This document shows positions 53,032 to 62,300 of a DNA stretch of 64,000 bases, piece by piece. This stretch comes from Anaerolineales bacterium. Its GTDB lineage: Bacteria; Chloroflexota; Anaerolineae; Aggregatilineales; J027. A program made the position numbers and the translations under genes. Below the pieces are notes generated by a model. That model was not told where the DNA came from. It did no database searches and worked only from the letters and a program-made list of their open reading frames with translations. How positions within the stretch are numbered: position 1 is the first letter of the stretch; every line of letters starts with the position of its first letter. The DNA lies in assembly GCA_020634155.1 (NCBI GenBank), contig JACKCI010000001.1:2115722-2179721 (forward strand), written 5' to 3'.

Positions 53032-53060
53032 AGTATAACACCGTGCCGCAGACCCTTCAA
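53032..53060 (-). promoter_or_regulatory. promoter of sucCD
   Basis: On the minus strand TTGAAG (53060-53055) and TATACT (53037-53032) are separated by 17 bp, followed by about 38 bases to the sucC GTG. An 8-bp perfect inverted repeat (52999-53006 with 53025-53032) overlaps the -10 and the ribosome-binding site. Confidence 0.65.
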
Positions 53061-53064
53061 AAAT

Positions 53065-54291
53065 TCAACTGATGATTTGAATACTGCCAGCCATCTCGCG
53101 GGCAAACTTCTCCCAGTATCCTGCTTTCTCCTCAAAAGCGGATAGCAGGAATAGATAATCGACATCCCCATTTGCAACAGTGGCAAAATAGAGGCTGCTA
53201 TAAGAGTCTTCTCCACCAAAAATTCCTGAATAGCCACTTGAAATGGTGATGCGGGTGAAGTGACCGGGCAGGCCGCCAATCTGCAAGTCCGATTTTTCAA
53301 TATCAACCGTTTGATGAATGCCAAATATACTGTACTGTAGCTCACCATCAAAAAGCTGACCAAGCCAAATCACCGCTTGCTCGGCATCATAGGTACGCCG
53401 ACTGCGCCCCGGCACTGTTTGCAAGGTAGCCACTAGCCATTTGTCGTAGTCATCCTCCTGCGTGCCATAACTGTCCGTCATCCCCTGCATAAATAAGTTG
53501 GCAAAATCATCTGTTCCACCAGTGAACAAGAAGTCCCAATAATACTTGGTCCAATATTCAAGGCGCGAAAGGATAATATCGGGATACCGACGATACTCAA
53601 GGTCAGTAATTGTTCCCCAAGGGTTGATGTCGCCAGTTGAAATGGCTTTGGTTGAGACAATGATGGTGTCGTATTGGGTAACGGTCGCTTGCCAACCATC
53701 AGGATATTGTATACTGGTCGTTTTGCTGGTGGCGGTTTGCGTTAATTTGGGGCCATTAGCACCACCGAGGTCACGACCTAGCAGAGTAAACAGAAGCCAC
53801 CCCAAAGCCAATAAGACTACCGCTGCAACCGCCACCCCTAGCAAAATAAGCAGTGGGGTATTGCTATTGGCTTTTTGAGGAACCGCCGCTTGCTCACGGG
53901 TTTCAAATTTGAAGGGCTGCAACGGGGGTGTGGTTTTCTTGGCGACAGGTTCAAAGAGGGTGTCCACAGGCGGTGGCGGTGGAGTGGATGGCACGGCACT
54001 CGGAAATGGGTCTGGCTCTTCTACATCGGCAGTCAGCCAATCAGGTTGTTGTGGTGTGTGTTGTAGTTTGTCCAACATCTGCTTGGCCTTGGCATGGGCA
54101 GGGTCAAGTTTAAGGACACGCTGTAAACTTTTGATTTGAAATTCTTTATCTGTGACAACATTAGCTAAAGCCCACCAAGCGCGGGCATCTTCTGGATTTT
54201 GTTTAATATACTGTTTAAGTAGGCGGATACCCTCATCACGTTGACCGTTTTTGAGCGCTTCAACCGCCTGTTTGAGTGTTGTATCAGACAT
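53065..54291 (-). CDS. TPR-containing membrane protein, unassigned
   Basis: A 408-residue protein. The N-terminal about 75 residues form two TPR-like helix pairs (LKQAVEALKNGQRDEGIRLLKQYIKQNPEDARAWWALANV..., IKSLQRVLKLDPAHAKAKQML). A Pro-rich linker leads to one transmembrane helix (about 147-170, LLILLGVAVAAVVLLALGWLLFTLL), then an extracytoplasmic domain of about 235 residues with a segment (TSIQYPDGWQATVTQ...) resembling the PsbP/DUF1795-type fold. The TPRs would be cytoplasmic and the sensor outside. No partner is evident. It is separated from selB by a 65-bp gap with a 16-bp palindrome. Confidence 0.7.
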   Translation of the reverse strand: MSDTTLKQAVEALKNGQRDEGIRLLKQYIKQNPEDARAWWALANVVTDKEFQIKSLQRVLKLDPAHAKAKQMLDKLQHTPQQPDWLTADVEEPDPFPSAVPSTPPPPPVDTLFEPVAKKTTPPLQPFKFETREQAAVPQKANSNTPLLILLGVAVAAVVLLALGWLLFTLLGRDLGGANGPKLTQTATSKTTSIQYPDGWQATVTQYDTIIVSTKAISTGDINPWGTITDLEYRRYPDIILSRLEYWTKYYWDFLFTGGTDDFANLFMQGMTDSYGTQEDDYDKWLVATLQTVPGRSRRTYDAEQAVIWLGQLFDGELQYSIFGIHQTVDIEKSDLQIGGLPGHFTRITISSGYSGIFGGEDSYSSLYFATVANGDVDYLFLLSAFEEKAGYWEKFAREMAGSIQIIS

Positions 54292-54314
54292 TTAAAAGCC
54301 CCCTATGATTCGAC

Positions 54315-54330
54315 TACAATGTTTATTGTA
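54315..54330. promoter_or_regulatory. palindrome upstream of the TPR gene
   Basis: TACAAT-GTTT-ATTGTA, a perfect 6-bp inverted repeat in the 65-bp gap between selB and the TPR protein gene. The minus-strand copy TACAAT could serve as a -10 element; a regulator-binding role is possible. Confidence 0.4.
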
Positions 54331-54356
54331 TGCCGCACCATTGACTTTGTCCGCCC

Positions 54357-56237
54357 CTAGGAATTAGGGGAAAGCAACTGCCCCCAGTCCCCGCCGCGTG
54401 CCACATGCTCATCCCCGACCCGTCGCGTCAGTTGATGTGCTTCGAGATGCTCCAGAAAGCCCAGCGCATACTTACGGGTGGTGTTAAACTGGTCGCGGAA
54501 GGCTCCAACTTGCAGGGCGTGTCCTGCTTCCAATTGCCTCTTAGCATATAGCACCCATTCACGGTACACATCCGCCGCCAGTACCACCTCGGCATTGAGT
54601 TTGACCAACTCACCTTGGTTGATGAGGGCGTTCAACAGGGCTTCATCCCCTAGCAGGGTAATAGTATCTTTAACCGATGGGGGGGTATAGGGACTCTGTT
54701 GAAAAGCCGCCGCCGCCTTCTCAATGGCGGCTTGTTGAGCGCGGGTATACTGCACCTGAAAATCTGCCAAGTGAATGCGCCCCGCTGAGACGCCAACCAC
54801 TTCATGCGCTTTCATTAACTGGAATAACACCTCAAACGCATCGGCTTCGAGGCGGAGTTTTGTTCGCAGGGTGTTGCGGTGCATGCCTGCTTGGAGGGGT
54901 TCGGCTTGATGATAACTCCCCAAGACCTGCTCAATCTGGCGCTGGCGGTTTTCTAAGGTTGTTACATGGGTTACCCAGTCACCAAACCATATCAACTGCT
55001 CATCATCAGGGATAGGGTTGATTTGGGTGGTTGCCATCACCTCTTTTGCTAACATAGGGCGGTTGGTAGCAATGAGGCATTCGCTGACTAAATCAATCGG
55101 GACACTGCTACTCAGGCGACCAAAGCGAGCCGATAAATCGGGGTGGTGGCGTTTCCATTTGCGGCCCGGTGCCGTATCTAGAATCACACCCCCGCCAATC
55201 GTCGCGGCTGGCGATGGCAAGCGGATAATGAAGCGTTGACCCCGCAAGGCGGGTATGAGGTCATTGAGTTGCAATTGCGCCCAGCCTGTGGCTCCCGGCA
55301 CTAAGGCATCATCCATTAGCAAACGTACCCGTCCAAGCGCTTCGCTGGTGCCAAGAAAAACTTTAATCTCGGTATTATGCTTGAGGGGGCGGGGGGCATC
55401 AGCTAAGTGCAGCAACTCCACATCCAGCAATTGGGTGGGATGGATAGCCCCCGGACGGCTCAGAACATAGCCACGCTGCAATTCATCTTTTTCGACCCCG
55501 CTGAGATTAACGGCGGTACGGCTCCCCGGTAAGGCCACCTCAACAGGTTCATTATGAGAGTGCAGCCCACGAATGCGGGCTTGGCGTCCAGTGGGCTGAA
55601 TTTCGAGCGTTTCCCCCACTTTAAGCGGCCCATCAAGTAGAGTACCTGTGACAACGGTGCCAAAGCCGCTCAGGGTAAATACACGGTCAATCGGTAAGCG
55701 TGGGATGCCGTCAGGGGTATGGGGTTGTAGGGTATCCAAAACAGTTATAAGAGTATCGAGCAAGGTGGTGAGGCCTTCGCCCGTATGCGCTGAAACAGGC
55801 ACAATAAGGGCGTCAGCATATCGTGTAGTCTCTAGAACTTCATGAACATCCAAAATGACCAATTCGCGCCATTCAGGGTCGTCTACCATGTCAATTTTCG
55901 TAAGAGCGACAACCAGTTGAGGAATTGCCAGCAAATCCAATATAGCGAGATGCTCACGAGTTTGGGGCATAACCCCCTCGTCCGCCGCAATGACCAGCAC
56001 TGCCGCATCAATACCGCCGACACCTGCCAGCATATTCTCGATAAAATCCTCATGGCCCGGCACATCCACAACCCCCACCATCTCGCCATTGGGCAATTGA
56101 AGCCATGCGAAGCCAAGGTCAATAGTCATCTGGCGAGCTTGTTCTTCTATGAGGCGGTCAGGATTGATACCCGTAAGGGCTTGCACCAAGGTTGATTTAC
56201 CATGATCAACATGCCCCGCAGTTCCAATTACACGCAT
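54357..56237 (-). CDS. selB: selenocysteine-specific elongation factor SelB
   Basis: A 626-residue EF-Tu-like GTPase that carries Sec-tRNA to in-frame UGA codons. G motifs: IGTAGHVDHGKSTLVQALTG (G1), DLGFAW in switch II region, VVDVPGHEDFIENM (G3), and ALTKIDMVD (G4). Domains II and III follow (PIDRVFTLSGFGTVVTGTLLDGPLKVGE), then C-terminal winged helices (about 390-626) that bind SECIS RNA. It overlaps selA by 10 bases, forming a selA-selB operon. No selD, tRNA-Sec or UGA-containing gene was found in the window. Confidence 0.96.
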   Translation of the reverse strand: MRVIGTAGHVDHGKSTLVQALTGINPDRLIEEQARQMTIDLGFAWLQLPNGEMVGVVDVPGHEDFIENMLAGVGGIDAAVLVIAADEGVMPQTREHLAILDLLAIPQLVVALTKIDMVDDPEWRELVILDVHEVLETTRYADALIVPVSAHTGEGLTTLLDTLITVLDTLQPHTPDGIPRLPIDRVFTLSGFGTVVTGTLLDGPLKVGETLEIQPTGRQARIRGLHSHNEPVEVALPGSRTAVNLSGVEKDELQRGYVLSRPGAIHPTQLLDVELLHLADAPRPLKHNTEIKVFLGTSEALGRVRLLMDDALVPGATGWAQLQLNDLIPALRGQRFIIRLPSPAATIGGGVILDTAPGRKWKRHHPDLSARFGRLSSSVPIDLVSECLIATNRPMLAKEVMATTQINPIPDDEQLIWFGDWVTHVTTLENRQRQIEQVLGSYHQAEPLQAGMHRNTLRTKLRLEADAFEVLFQLMKAHEVVGVSAGRIHLADFQVQYTRAQQAAIEKAAAAFQQSPYTPPSVKDTITLLGDEALLNALINQGELVKLNAEVVLAADVYREWVLYAKRQLEAGHALQVGAFRDQFNTTRKYALGFLEHLEAHQLTRRVGDEHVARGGDWGQLLSPNS

Positions 56238-57571
56238 AACACCCTCCGCAGATGGTCAATGACAGTCGAGTCTTGTTCTGGTAATACCGTGCGCGGGTCA
56301 AGCAAGACGCGCCCATCTTGAATACGAACAATAATCGGTGGCATCTGCTCCCGTAACTGGGTTGCTAATTTATCAGGATTATCGACATGCAGCGCCAAGG
56401 CTTTAGAGGGAAGGGCATTCCCCGGTAGACTCCCCCCGCCAACCATCGAATCGGCAGGCACGACTTCACCACCCACCACCGCTTGCCAGCGCAAGGCCCG
56501 CGCTTCTATTTCAGCTAAGGGAGTGGCAATCATAAGCCAAACGGGAATTCTCTCTAATGCTTCCCCATCTCGATAATGGCGCAGGGTGGTAGTCAGCGCT
56601 GATATACACAGCTTGTCGGGACGTAAAGCACGTGCCATCGGATGATGTTTGAGGCGGTCAATCGCGGCTTGTTTACCAACGATAATACCCGCTTGAGGTC
56701 CACCGAGTAGTTTATCTCCGCTAAAGGTCACTACATCCACCCCGGCTTGGATGCTCTCGGTAATAGTCGGCTCATGGTCAAGGCCGAAGCGAGCGGTATC
56801 AATGAGGGTGCCGCTGCCCAAATCATCAAACACCATCAGATTGCGTTGATGCGCCAATTCGACCAGTTCGGCTAGGGTCACGCTTTCAGTGAAGCCAATC
56901 ATTTTGAAATTAGAGGAATGTATTCGCATGAGGGCTGCGGTATCGGGAGTGATGGCGTTGGTATAGTCTCGAATACGGGTGCGGTTGGTGGTGCCGACTT
57001 CGACAAGTTGTGAACCACTCTGGCGCATGACATCGGGAATACGGAAGCCCCCGCCAATCTCGACCAATTCTCCGCGACTAATCACCACCTCCTTGCCCAA
57101 GGCCAACCCACTCAAGGTCAAATAGACTGCCGCCGCGTTGTTATTGACGACCAGTGCGGCCTCGGCTCCGGTGATTTCAGTGATGATGGCCTCAACATGG
57201 GTATCACGCTTGCCGCGTTGCCCCGCATCCAAATCATATTCTAAATTGCTGTAGCCCACTGACACCGCGTGCATGGCGGCGAGGGCTGCATCGGAAAGGG
57301 GAGTGCGGCCAAGGTTGGTGTGGATGATAACGCCTGTTGCATTGATAACTGGACGCAGGCTAATCTGGTGTGCTTCATGAAGCATGCGCTCAACTTGGCG
57401 GATAAGGTCATCTTCGGTGGGGGCAGTCAAGCCCTCGCTAATAGTAGCTCTGGCTTCGTCAAGGGCTGCGCGGCAAAGGGCAACAAGGCGTTCATGGCTA
57501 ACGGTGGTATTGGGTACTAGCTGGAGTAAACGGTCTACACTCGGTAGATAACGATACGGATTATCCATCAT
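56228..57571 (-). CDS. selA: L-seryl-tRNA(Sec) selenium transferase
   Basis: A 447-residue PLP enzyme converting Ser-tRNA(Sec) to Sec-tRNA(Sec) with selenophosphate. N terminus NPYRYLPSVDRLL, then VINATGVIIHTNLGRTPLSDAAL, the tetrapeptide/PLP segment LDAGQRGKRDTH and the Schiff-base Lys in TFSGDKLLGGPQAGIIVG. ATG 57571 (or the adjacent 57568) is preferred over an in-frame ATG at 57631, as the former gives the standard N terminus. The gene partners SelB, so the organism makes selenoproteins. It diverges from the G5 lipoprotein. Confidence 0.96.
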   Translation of the reverse strand: MMDNPYRYLPSVDRLLQLVPNTTVSHERLVALCRAALDEARATISEGLTAPTEDDLIRQVERMLHEAHQISLRPVINATGVIIHTNLGRTPLSDAALAAMHAVSVGYSNLEYDLDAGQRGKRDTHVEAIITEITGAEAALVVNNNAAAVYLTLSGLALGKEVVISRGELVEIGGGFRIPDVMRQSGSQLVEVGTTNRTRIRDYTNAITPDTAALMRIHSSNFKMIGFTESVTLAELVELAHQRNLMVFDDLGSGTLIDTARFGLDHEPTITESIQAGVDVVTFSGDKLLGGPQAGIIVGKQAAIDRLKHHPMARALRPDKLCISALTTTLRHYRDGEALERIPVWLMIATPLAEIEARALRWQAVVGGEVVPADSMVGGGSLPGNALPSKALALHVDNPDKLATQLREQMPPIIVRIQDGRVLLDPRTVLPEQDSTVIDHLRRVLCV

Positions 57572-57620
57572 AGCTTTCTGAAGGTACTGGTAACAACACT
57601 TCACCCATTGTACCGTGCAA

Positions 57621-57649
57621 TTGAGGAGCAAAGCAGCTTAAACTATGGT
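57621..57649 (+). promoter_or_regulatory. candidate promoter of the G5/propeller lipoprotein operon
   Basis: TTGAGG (57621-57626) and TATGGT (57644-57649) are separated by 17 bp on the plus strand. The transcript would start near 57656 and carry an about 80-base leader with the hairpin described at 57695-57736. Confidence 0.45.
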
Positions 57650-57694
57650 GACTTTCATCTGTTGTTGTTGAGTAGGGTATCAGGCGGTTGCCAC

Positions 57695-57736
57695 AACCCC
57701 AATCTGGTGCTAGGATGTTGCACGAGGATTGGGGTT
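57695..57736 (+). promoter_or_regulatory. ribosome-binding-site-overlapping hairpin in leader
   Basis: AACCCCAATC (57695-57704) is perfectly complementary to GATTGGGGTT (57727-57736), which ends directly before the ATG of the lipoprotein gene and includes the 3' part of the GAGGA ribosome-binding site (57724-57728). An inner GTGC/GCAC pairing extends the stem. This is a candidate translational control element. Confidence 0.55.
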
Positions 57737-59347
57737 ATGCGACGATTACTGCTTGTCTTAGTATTTTTGCTCCTATTCAGTGCCTGCAAACAACCTGAAC
57801 CAACATCCAATACCATCCGTGTGGTGTTGGAGATGGATGGTACCCGCAGCACCTATAGTTATAATCGGGCGGTGTCTGTTACTCAGTTTCTAGATGAATT
57901 GGAGATTGAGCGCAGCCCACTCGACCGCATCAATCCCCCCGCCTATACCCAAATCACCGATGGTATGACCATCACCATTGTGCGCGTGACCGAAGCCACC
58001 GAGTGCCGCAATGCCGCGCTGAACTATGGCGAAGACATCTATAACCGTACCGACCTTGCTCCCGGTAGCCGTGAGGTGGCGGTTGAGGGCGAAAATGGTG
58101 AGGTCGAGATTTGCGAGCGCATCATCTATGAAGATGGTGAGGAAAAGAGTCGCTCGGTAACTTCCCAAACGGTGCTACGTGAACCCAAGAATCGCGTCGT
58201 GTATGTCGGTGTCCAAGATAATCTTGAGCGCGTGCCGATTGATGGTACTATCGCCTATATCTCCAGTAGCCAAGCCTATGTGATGCAAACCAACAACACC
58301 CTGCGCCGCCCCTTAACGACCGATGGTGGGCTGGATGGGCGCGTGTTTGAGTTGTCGGCGGATGGGAGACAATTGCTCTATACCCGCCAAACCTCTGACC
58401 CCAGCGATTTACCGTTCTCCAATGAGCTATGGGTCATCCTCGATACTGAGAATCCGGTACCCGTGCGCCTGCCGATTACGAATGTCCTCACCGCAGCATG
58501 GCGACCCGGTGAGCCGTACACATTCTCATATTCGACCGCTAATCCCACTGAAGGTGGTAGCTTTCAGGGTTGGGAGGCCTATAATGACCTGTGGCTGATG
58601 ACGATTGACCCTGAGACAGGCGCTCAAACCGATTGGCAAGAGATTATGGAAGGCAATCTCACAGGTATTTTTGCATCGTGGGGAACGCGCTTCCAATGGT
58701 CACCAGATGGTAGCAGCCTCGCTTATGCTAAAGCCAATGGGGTAGGGCTGGTTGACCTTGCTACAGGTTCCTTCAATGAGTTTGCATTGGACTTTGCTTA
58801 TTTCAACCCTGCCATTCCCGATAACTGGGTATGGGTACCCACGCTCTCATGGTCACAGGATAGTGAGTGGGTCATTTTGCCTGTGCATGGGCAATCAGCG
58901 GGGGCCGAGGAAGCCATCAATAGCCCGATTTTTGATATTGGCGTCTTTCGCTATGATAGCGGACTGGTCTTGCATCAACTCATCGAGGAAACAGGCATGT
59001 GGGCCAATCCTGCCTATTCGCCGTCGGCGCTCAACGGCATTGGCTTTGAGGATTACCAGATTGCCTATTTGCAGGCCCGTAACCCAATTGGGAGCTATGG
59101 AGCCGAATATGACTTGGTGATTGCCGACCGCGATGGGAGCAACCCGCGCCGCGTCTTCCCCGCCCAGAGCCAGCCCGGAATGCGTGTCTTTAATCTGGAT
59201 GGGGGCGAATTTGCATGGAGTCCCACAGGCCGCCAGATTGTGATTGTCTATCAGCGCAATCTGTGGCTAGTGGATATTCAGACGGGCATTCACCAGCAGA
59301 TTACAAATGATGGTCAAGTATCGTTGCCACGTTGGGAACGCTCATGA
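57737..59347 (+). CDS. lipoprotein with DUF348/G5-like domains and beta-propeller
   Basis: A 536-residue exported protein: MRRLLLVLVFLLLFSAC ends in a lipobox. The next about 140 residues resemble a DUF348-type ubiquitin-like fold (IRVVLEMDGTRSTYSYN) followed by a G5 domain (GSREVAVEGENGEVEICERIIYEDGEEKSRSVTSQTVLREP), a module linked to surface glycan binding. The remaining about 370 residues contain TolB-like beta-propeller repeats with DG/SPDG motifs (RFQWSPDGSSLAYAK, GGEFAWSPTGRQIVIVYQRNLWLVD). ATG 57737 has GAGGA upstream. It overlaps the next gene by 4 bases and so is translated with the GH/O-antigen-ligase fusion. Confidence 0.78.
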   Translation: MRRLLLVLVFLLLFSACKQPEPTSNTIRVVLEMDGTRSTYSYNRAVSVTQFLDELEIERSPLDRINPPAYTQITDGMTITIVRVTEATECRNAALNYGEDIYNRTDLAPGSREVAVEGENGEVEICERIIYEDGEEKSRSVTSQTVLREPKNRVVYVGVQDNLERVPIDGTIAYISSSQAYVMQTNNTLRRPLTTDGGLDGRVFELSADGRQLLYTRQTSDPSDLPFSNELWVILDTENPVPVRLPITNVLTAAWRPGEPYTFSYSTANPTEGGSFQGWEAYNDLWLMTIDPETGAQTDWQEIMEGNLTGIFASWGTRFQWSPDGSSLAYAKANGVGLVDLATGSFNEFALDFAYFNPAIPDNWVWVPTLSWSQDSEWVILPVHGQSAGAEEAINSPIFDIGVFRYDSGLVLHQLIEETGMWANPAYSPSALNGIGFEDYQIAYLQARNPIGSYGAEYDLVIADRDGSNPRRVFPAQSQPGMRVFNLDGGEFAWSPTGRQIVIVYQRNLWLVDIQTGIHQQITNDGQVSLPRWERS

Positions 59348-62300
59348 ATAAATTTAATAAACGATGGATTGCATTTGGACTAGGCTGCCTCCTGCTTGTG
59401 GCGGCCTTTTTAATCGTTGCCCGTACTCGCGCCCAAGAGGATGAAGCCACTCGCGGCTGGACATTGGCAAGTGAGCAGCAGGGTTTACCCTATCGAGTAC
59501 CCCTTGCAGGCATCAACGCCGATTTGACCCTCTATCCTGCTGATGAGATTGGCCCACAGTTGGATAAAATGTCCGCCCTCGGTTTTGTATGGGTGCGTCA
59601 AACGCTGAGTTGGGCTGATGTTGAGCCATCCGCGGGCATGTATGACTGGTCAATCTATGACCCTATCGTTGAGGTGGTCAGCGCTTACTCCCAATTGCAG
59701 CTTATCATTGTGCTGGATGGTACCCCTACATGGGCGCGTGACCCCCAAGCCCTTGAGCATCCCTTTGCCCCGCCCGCCAATCCCGATGACTTTGTGGCAT
59801 TTGCGGCGGCGGTTGCAGAACGCTACGGCTCGACCATCGACTATTATCAAATTTGGGATGAGCCGAACCTAGAGATTCATTGGGGTGGCCTCCACCCTGA
59901 TCCAGAGCGTTATACAACCCTATTGCAGGGTGTCTATTCAGCCATCCATGCCAACGACAGCACCGCGACGGTCATTGCTGCGGCCTTAGCTCCCACCGAT
60001 GAGCGCGGCCCTGAAAACTGGAACGAGGTGCAGTACCTTGAGGCGCTATATGCTGCGGGAGCCAAGAACTATTTTGATGCGGCGGCGGGCAAGCCCTACG
60101 GCTATGACGTTGGTCCCTACGACCGTACCATCGGCCCTAATATCGCCAACTTCTCGCGGATTATCACTTTGCGGGAAGTTATGGTCGCCCATGATGATGG
60201 CGATAAAGCGCTCTGGGGCAGTAACTTTGGCTGGAATCATCTACCGGATGGCTGGCAAGGCGACCCCTCGATTTGGGGCCAAGTCAGCGCCGATGACCAG
60301 ATCCGCTACACCCATGAAGCCTATCAGCGAACCACCACCGAATGGCCTTGGATGGGCGGCCTCATCCTCCAAAATTGGCAGCCACCTATGTTCCCTGATG
60401 ACCCCATGCAGGGGTTTTCGGTAGCTTTGGCTTATGACTACTGGTTAGCAGCCGGGCCTGTCTGGACAACAGAAGATAGCTTAACAGCGGGGCTATATCC
60501 TGTTCAAAACCCGCTGACCACCTTCGCGGGCGAGTGGCAGTTTGGTTCCTTGGGGGCCGACGCCCGCCCTATAAGCGATTTAAACGACCCCGCCAGTGTT
60601 GAGAACACAGTAACCTTCCAATTCTATGGCACCGATTTAGGTTTAGTCGTGCGACGCTATCCGGTTGTGACCGCCTATTATATGGTCTCGATTGATGGAA
60701 GCCGTGCTAATGCGCTACCAACCAACAAGCAGGGCGAGTCTCAGTTGGTACTCAAAGCCGAGCAGGACGAAGGCGAGTCAATAGACTTAATCACGGTTGC
60801 CACTGGCTTAGAAGAAACCACCCATACCGCCGTTATAACCCATCGCCCCCGCCAAGGGGATGATGCGTGGGGGTTGGTGGGCATTGGGGTTGCGACCCGA
60901 CCTGATACCGCAAGTTATGTCCAAGGCCAAAATTTGGGCATCATTCTTACCTTGCTAGGACTAGGGATTGTTGTAATAGCCATCCCCTACCATCGATTGC
61001 GGCTTCCCGCCCACCAACAACTGCGCTGGTTAGCCGAAGGCGTCTTAGCAATGGTTTTTGCGGCAGTATTCTTATATGGCTTGGCGCTGTCATGGGGCGA
61101 CACCTTTGCCAGCTTTGTGCGCCGCGATCCGCCTGCCATCTTGCTGGCTTTGACCACCATTAGCATCGCTTTCTTTTCGCCTGCGGCTCTGATTACCGTT
61201 CTGGCATTACTGGCATTTGGGGTCTTGGCATTTAATCGTCCTGTGCTGGGCTTAATGGCGGTCGCCTTCTGGTCGATGTTCTTTGCGACCACACTCGACA
61301 CTTACTTCCGACTCATTGCCGCCGTTGAGGTCATGCTGGCCGTGAGTTTTGTGGCTGTCTTTAGCCGCTATGCCTATGACCTTGCCCGTAAAGACCGCCG
61401 CCAAGCACCACGCCTGTTCCTCTATCGACTAGCTACAGTGCGTTTAAGCGGTATTGATATGGCAATGCTGGCCTTTGTTGTGCTGGCAACTGTATCGCTG
61501 TCATGGGCAGACTTGCGCGGGGTGGCCTTGCGCGAGTGGCGGGTCATGATTGTCGGGCCAGCCGTCTATTACCTGTTGCTGCGGATGGTAAATTTATCGC
61601 TAAAAGACCGTGTATGGTTGGTCGATACGGTGCTACTTGGAGCCAGCCTAATAGCAGTAGTTGGTCTTCGTAACTATTTGACAGGCGAGGTTATTGTCAC
61701 AGGTGATGGCTCCCGACGCTTGATTGCCATTTACGGCTCACCCAATAGTGTGGCCTTGCATCTAGGGCGCTGTTTGCCTTTCGCGCTAACCTATGCCCTC
61801 TTACCTGTCTCAACTGGACGGCGTGTTTTCGGGATTGTCACCGCGTTGATAATGGGCTTGGCTATCTTGCTGACTCAAAGTGTAGCAGGTATTCTGTTAG
61901 GGGTGCCTGCGGCTATTGCTATTATCCTCATCGGCTGGCAAGGCCAACGGGCATGGCGCTGGCTAGTGGGGCTTGGCGCAATGGGCGGATTGGCGCTTAT
62001 CCCCTTGATGCAATTTATACCCCGTTTGCGGAATCTGACGAACTGGCAAAGCAATAGCACCGTATTCCGTGTACATGTATGGCGAAGCACGGTTGAAATG
62101 CTCAAAGACCATCCGCTGACAGGTGTGGGGCTTGACCAATTTTTGTATGCCTATCGCAGCCGCTACATTTTGCCGGAGGGTTCTGCTGACCCAAATCTCT
62201 CGCATCCGCACAACTTTATTTTGGATTACTGGGTGCGCTTAGGCATTTTGGGCGTTGGGGTTGGCTTGTGGTTGCAAGTGGTGTTTTGGCGTACCGCTCT

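Noticed and set aside
52999..53032. Inverted repeat TTCCTCCG/CGGAGGAA around the sucC ribosome-binding site as a translational switch
   Set aside because: One arm overlaps the likely -10 element, so it would not be in the transcript from that promoter; read-through from upstream could include it, so it stays unproven.
56238..57736. A tRNA-Sec gene near selA/selB
   Set aside because: The short gaps around selA do not contain a cloverleaf-like sequence or long acceptor arm.
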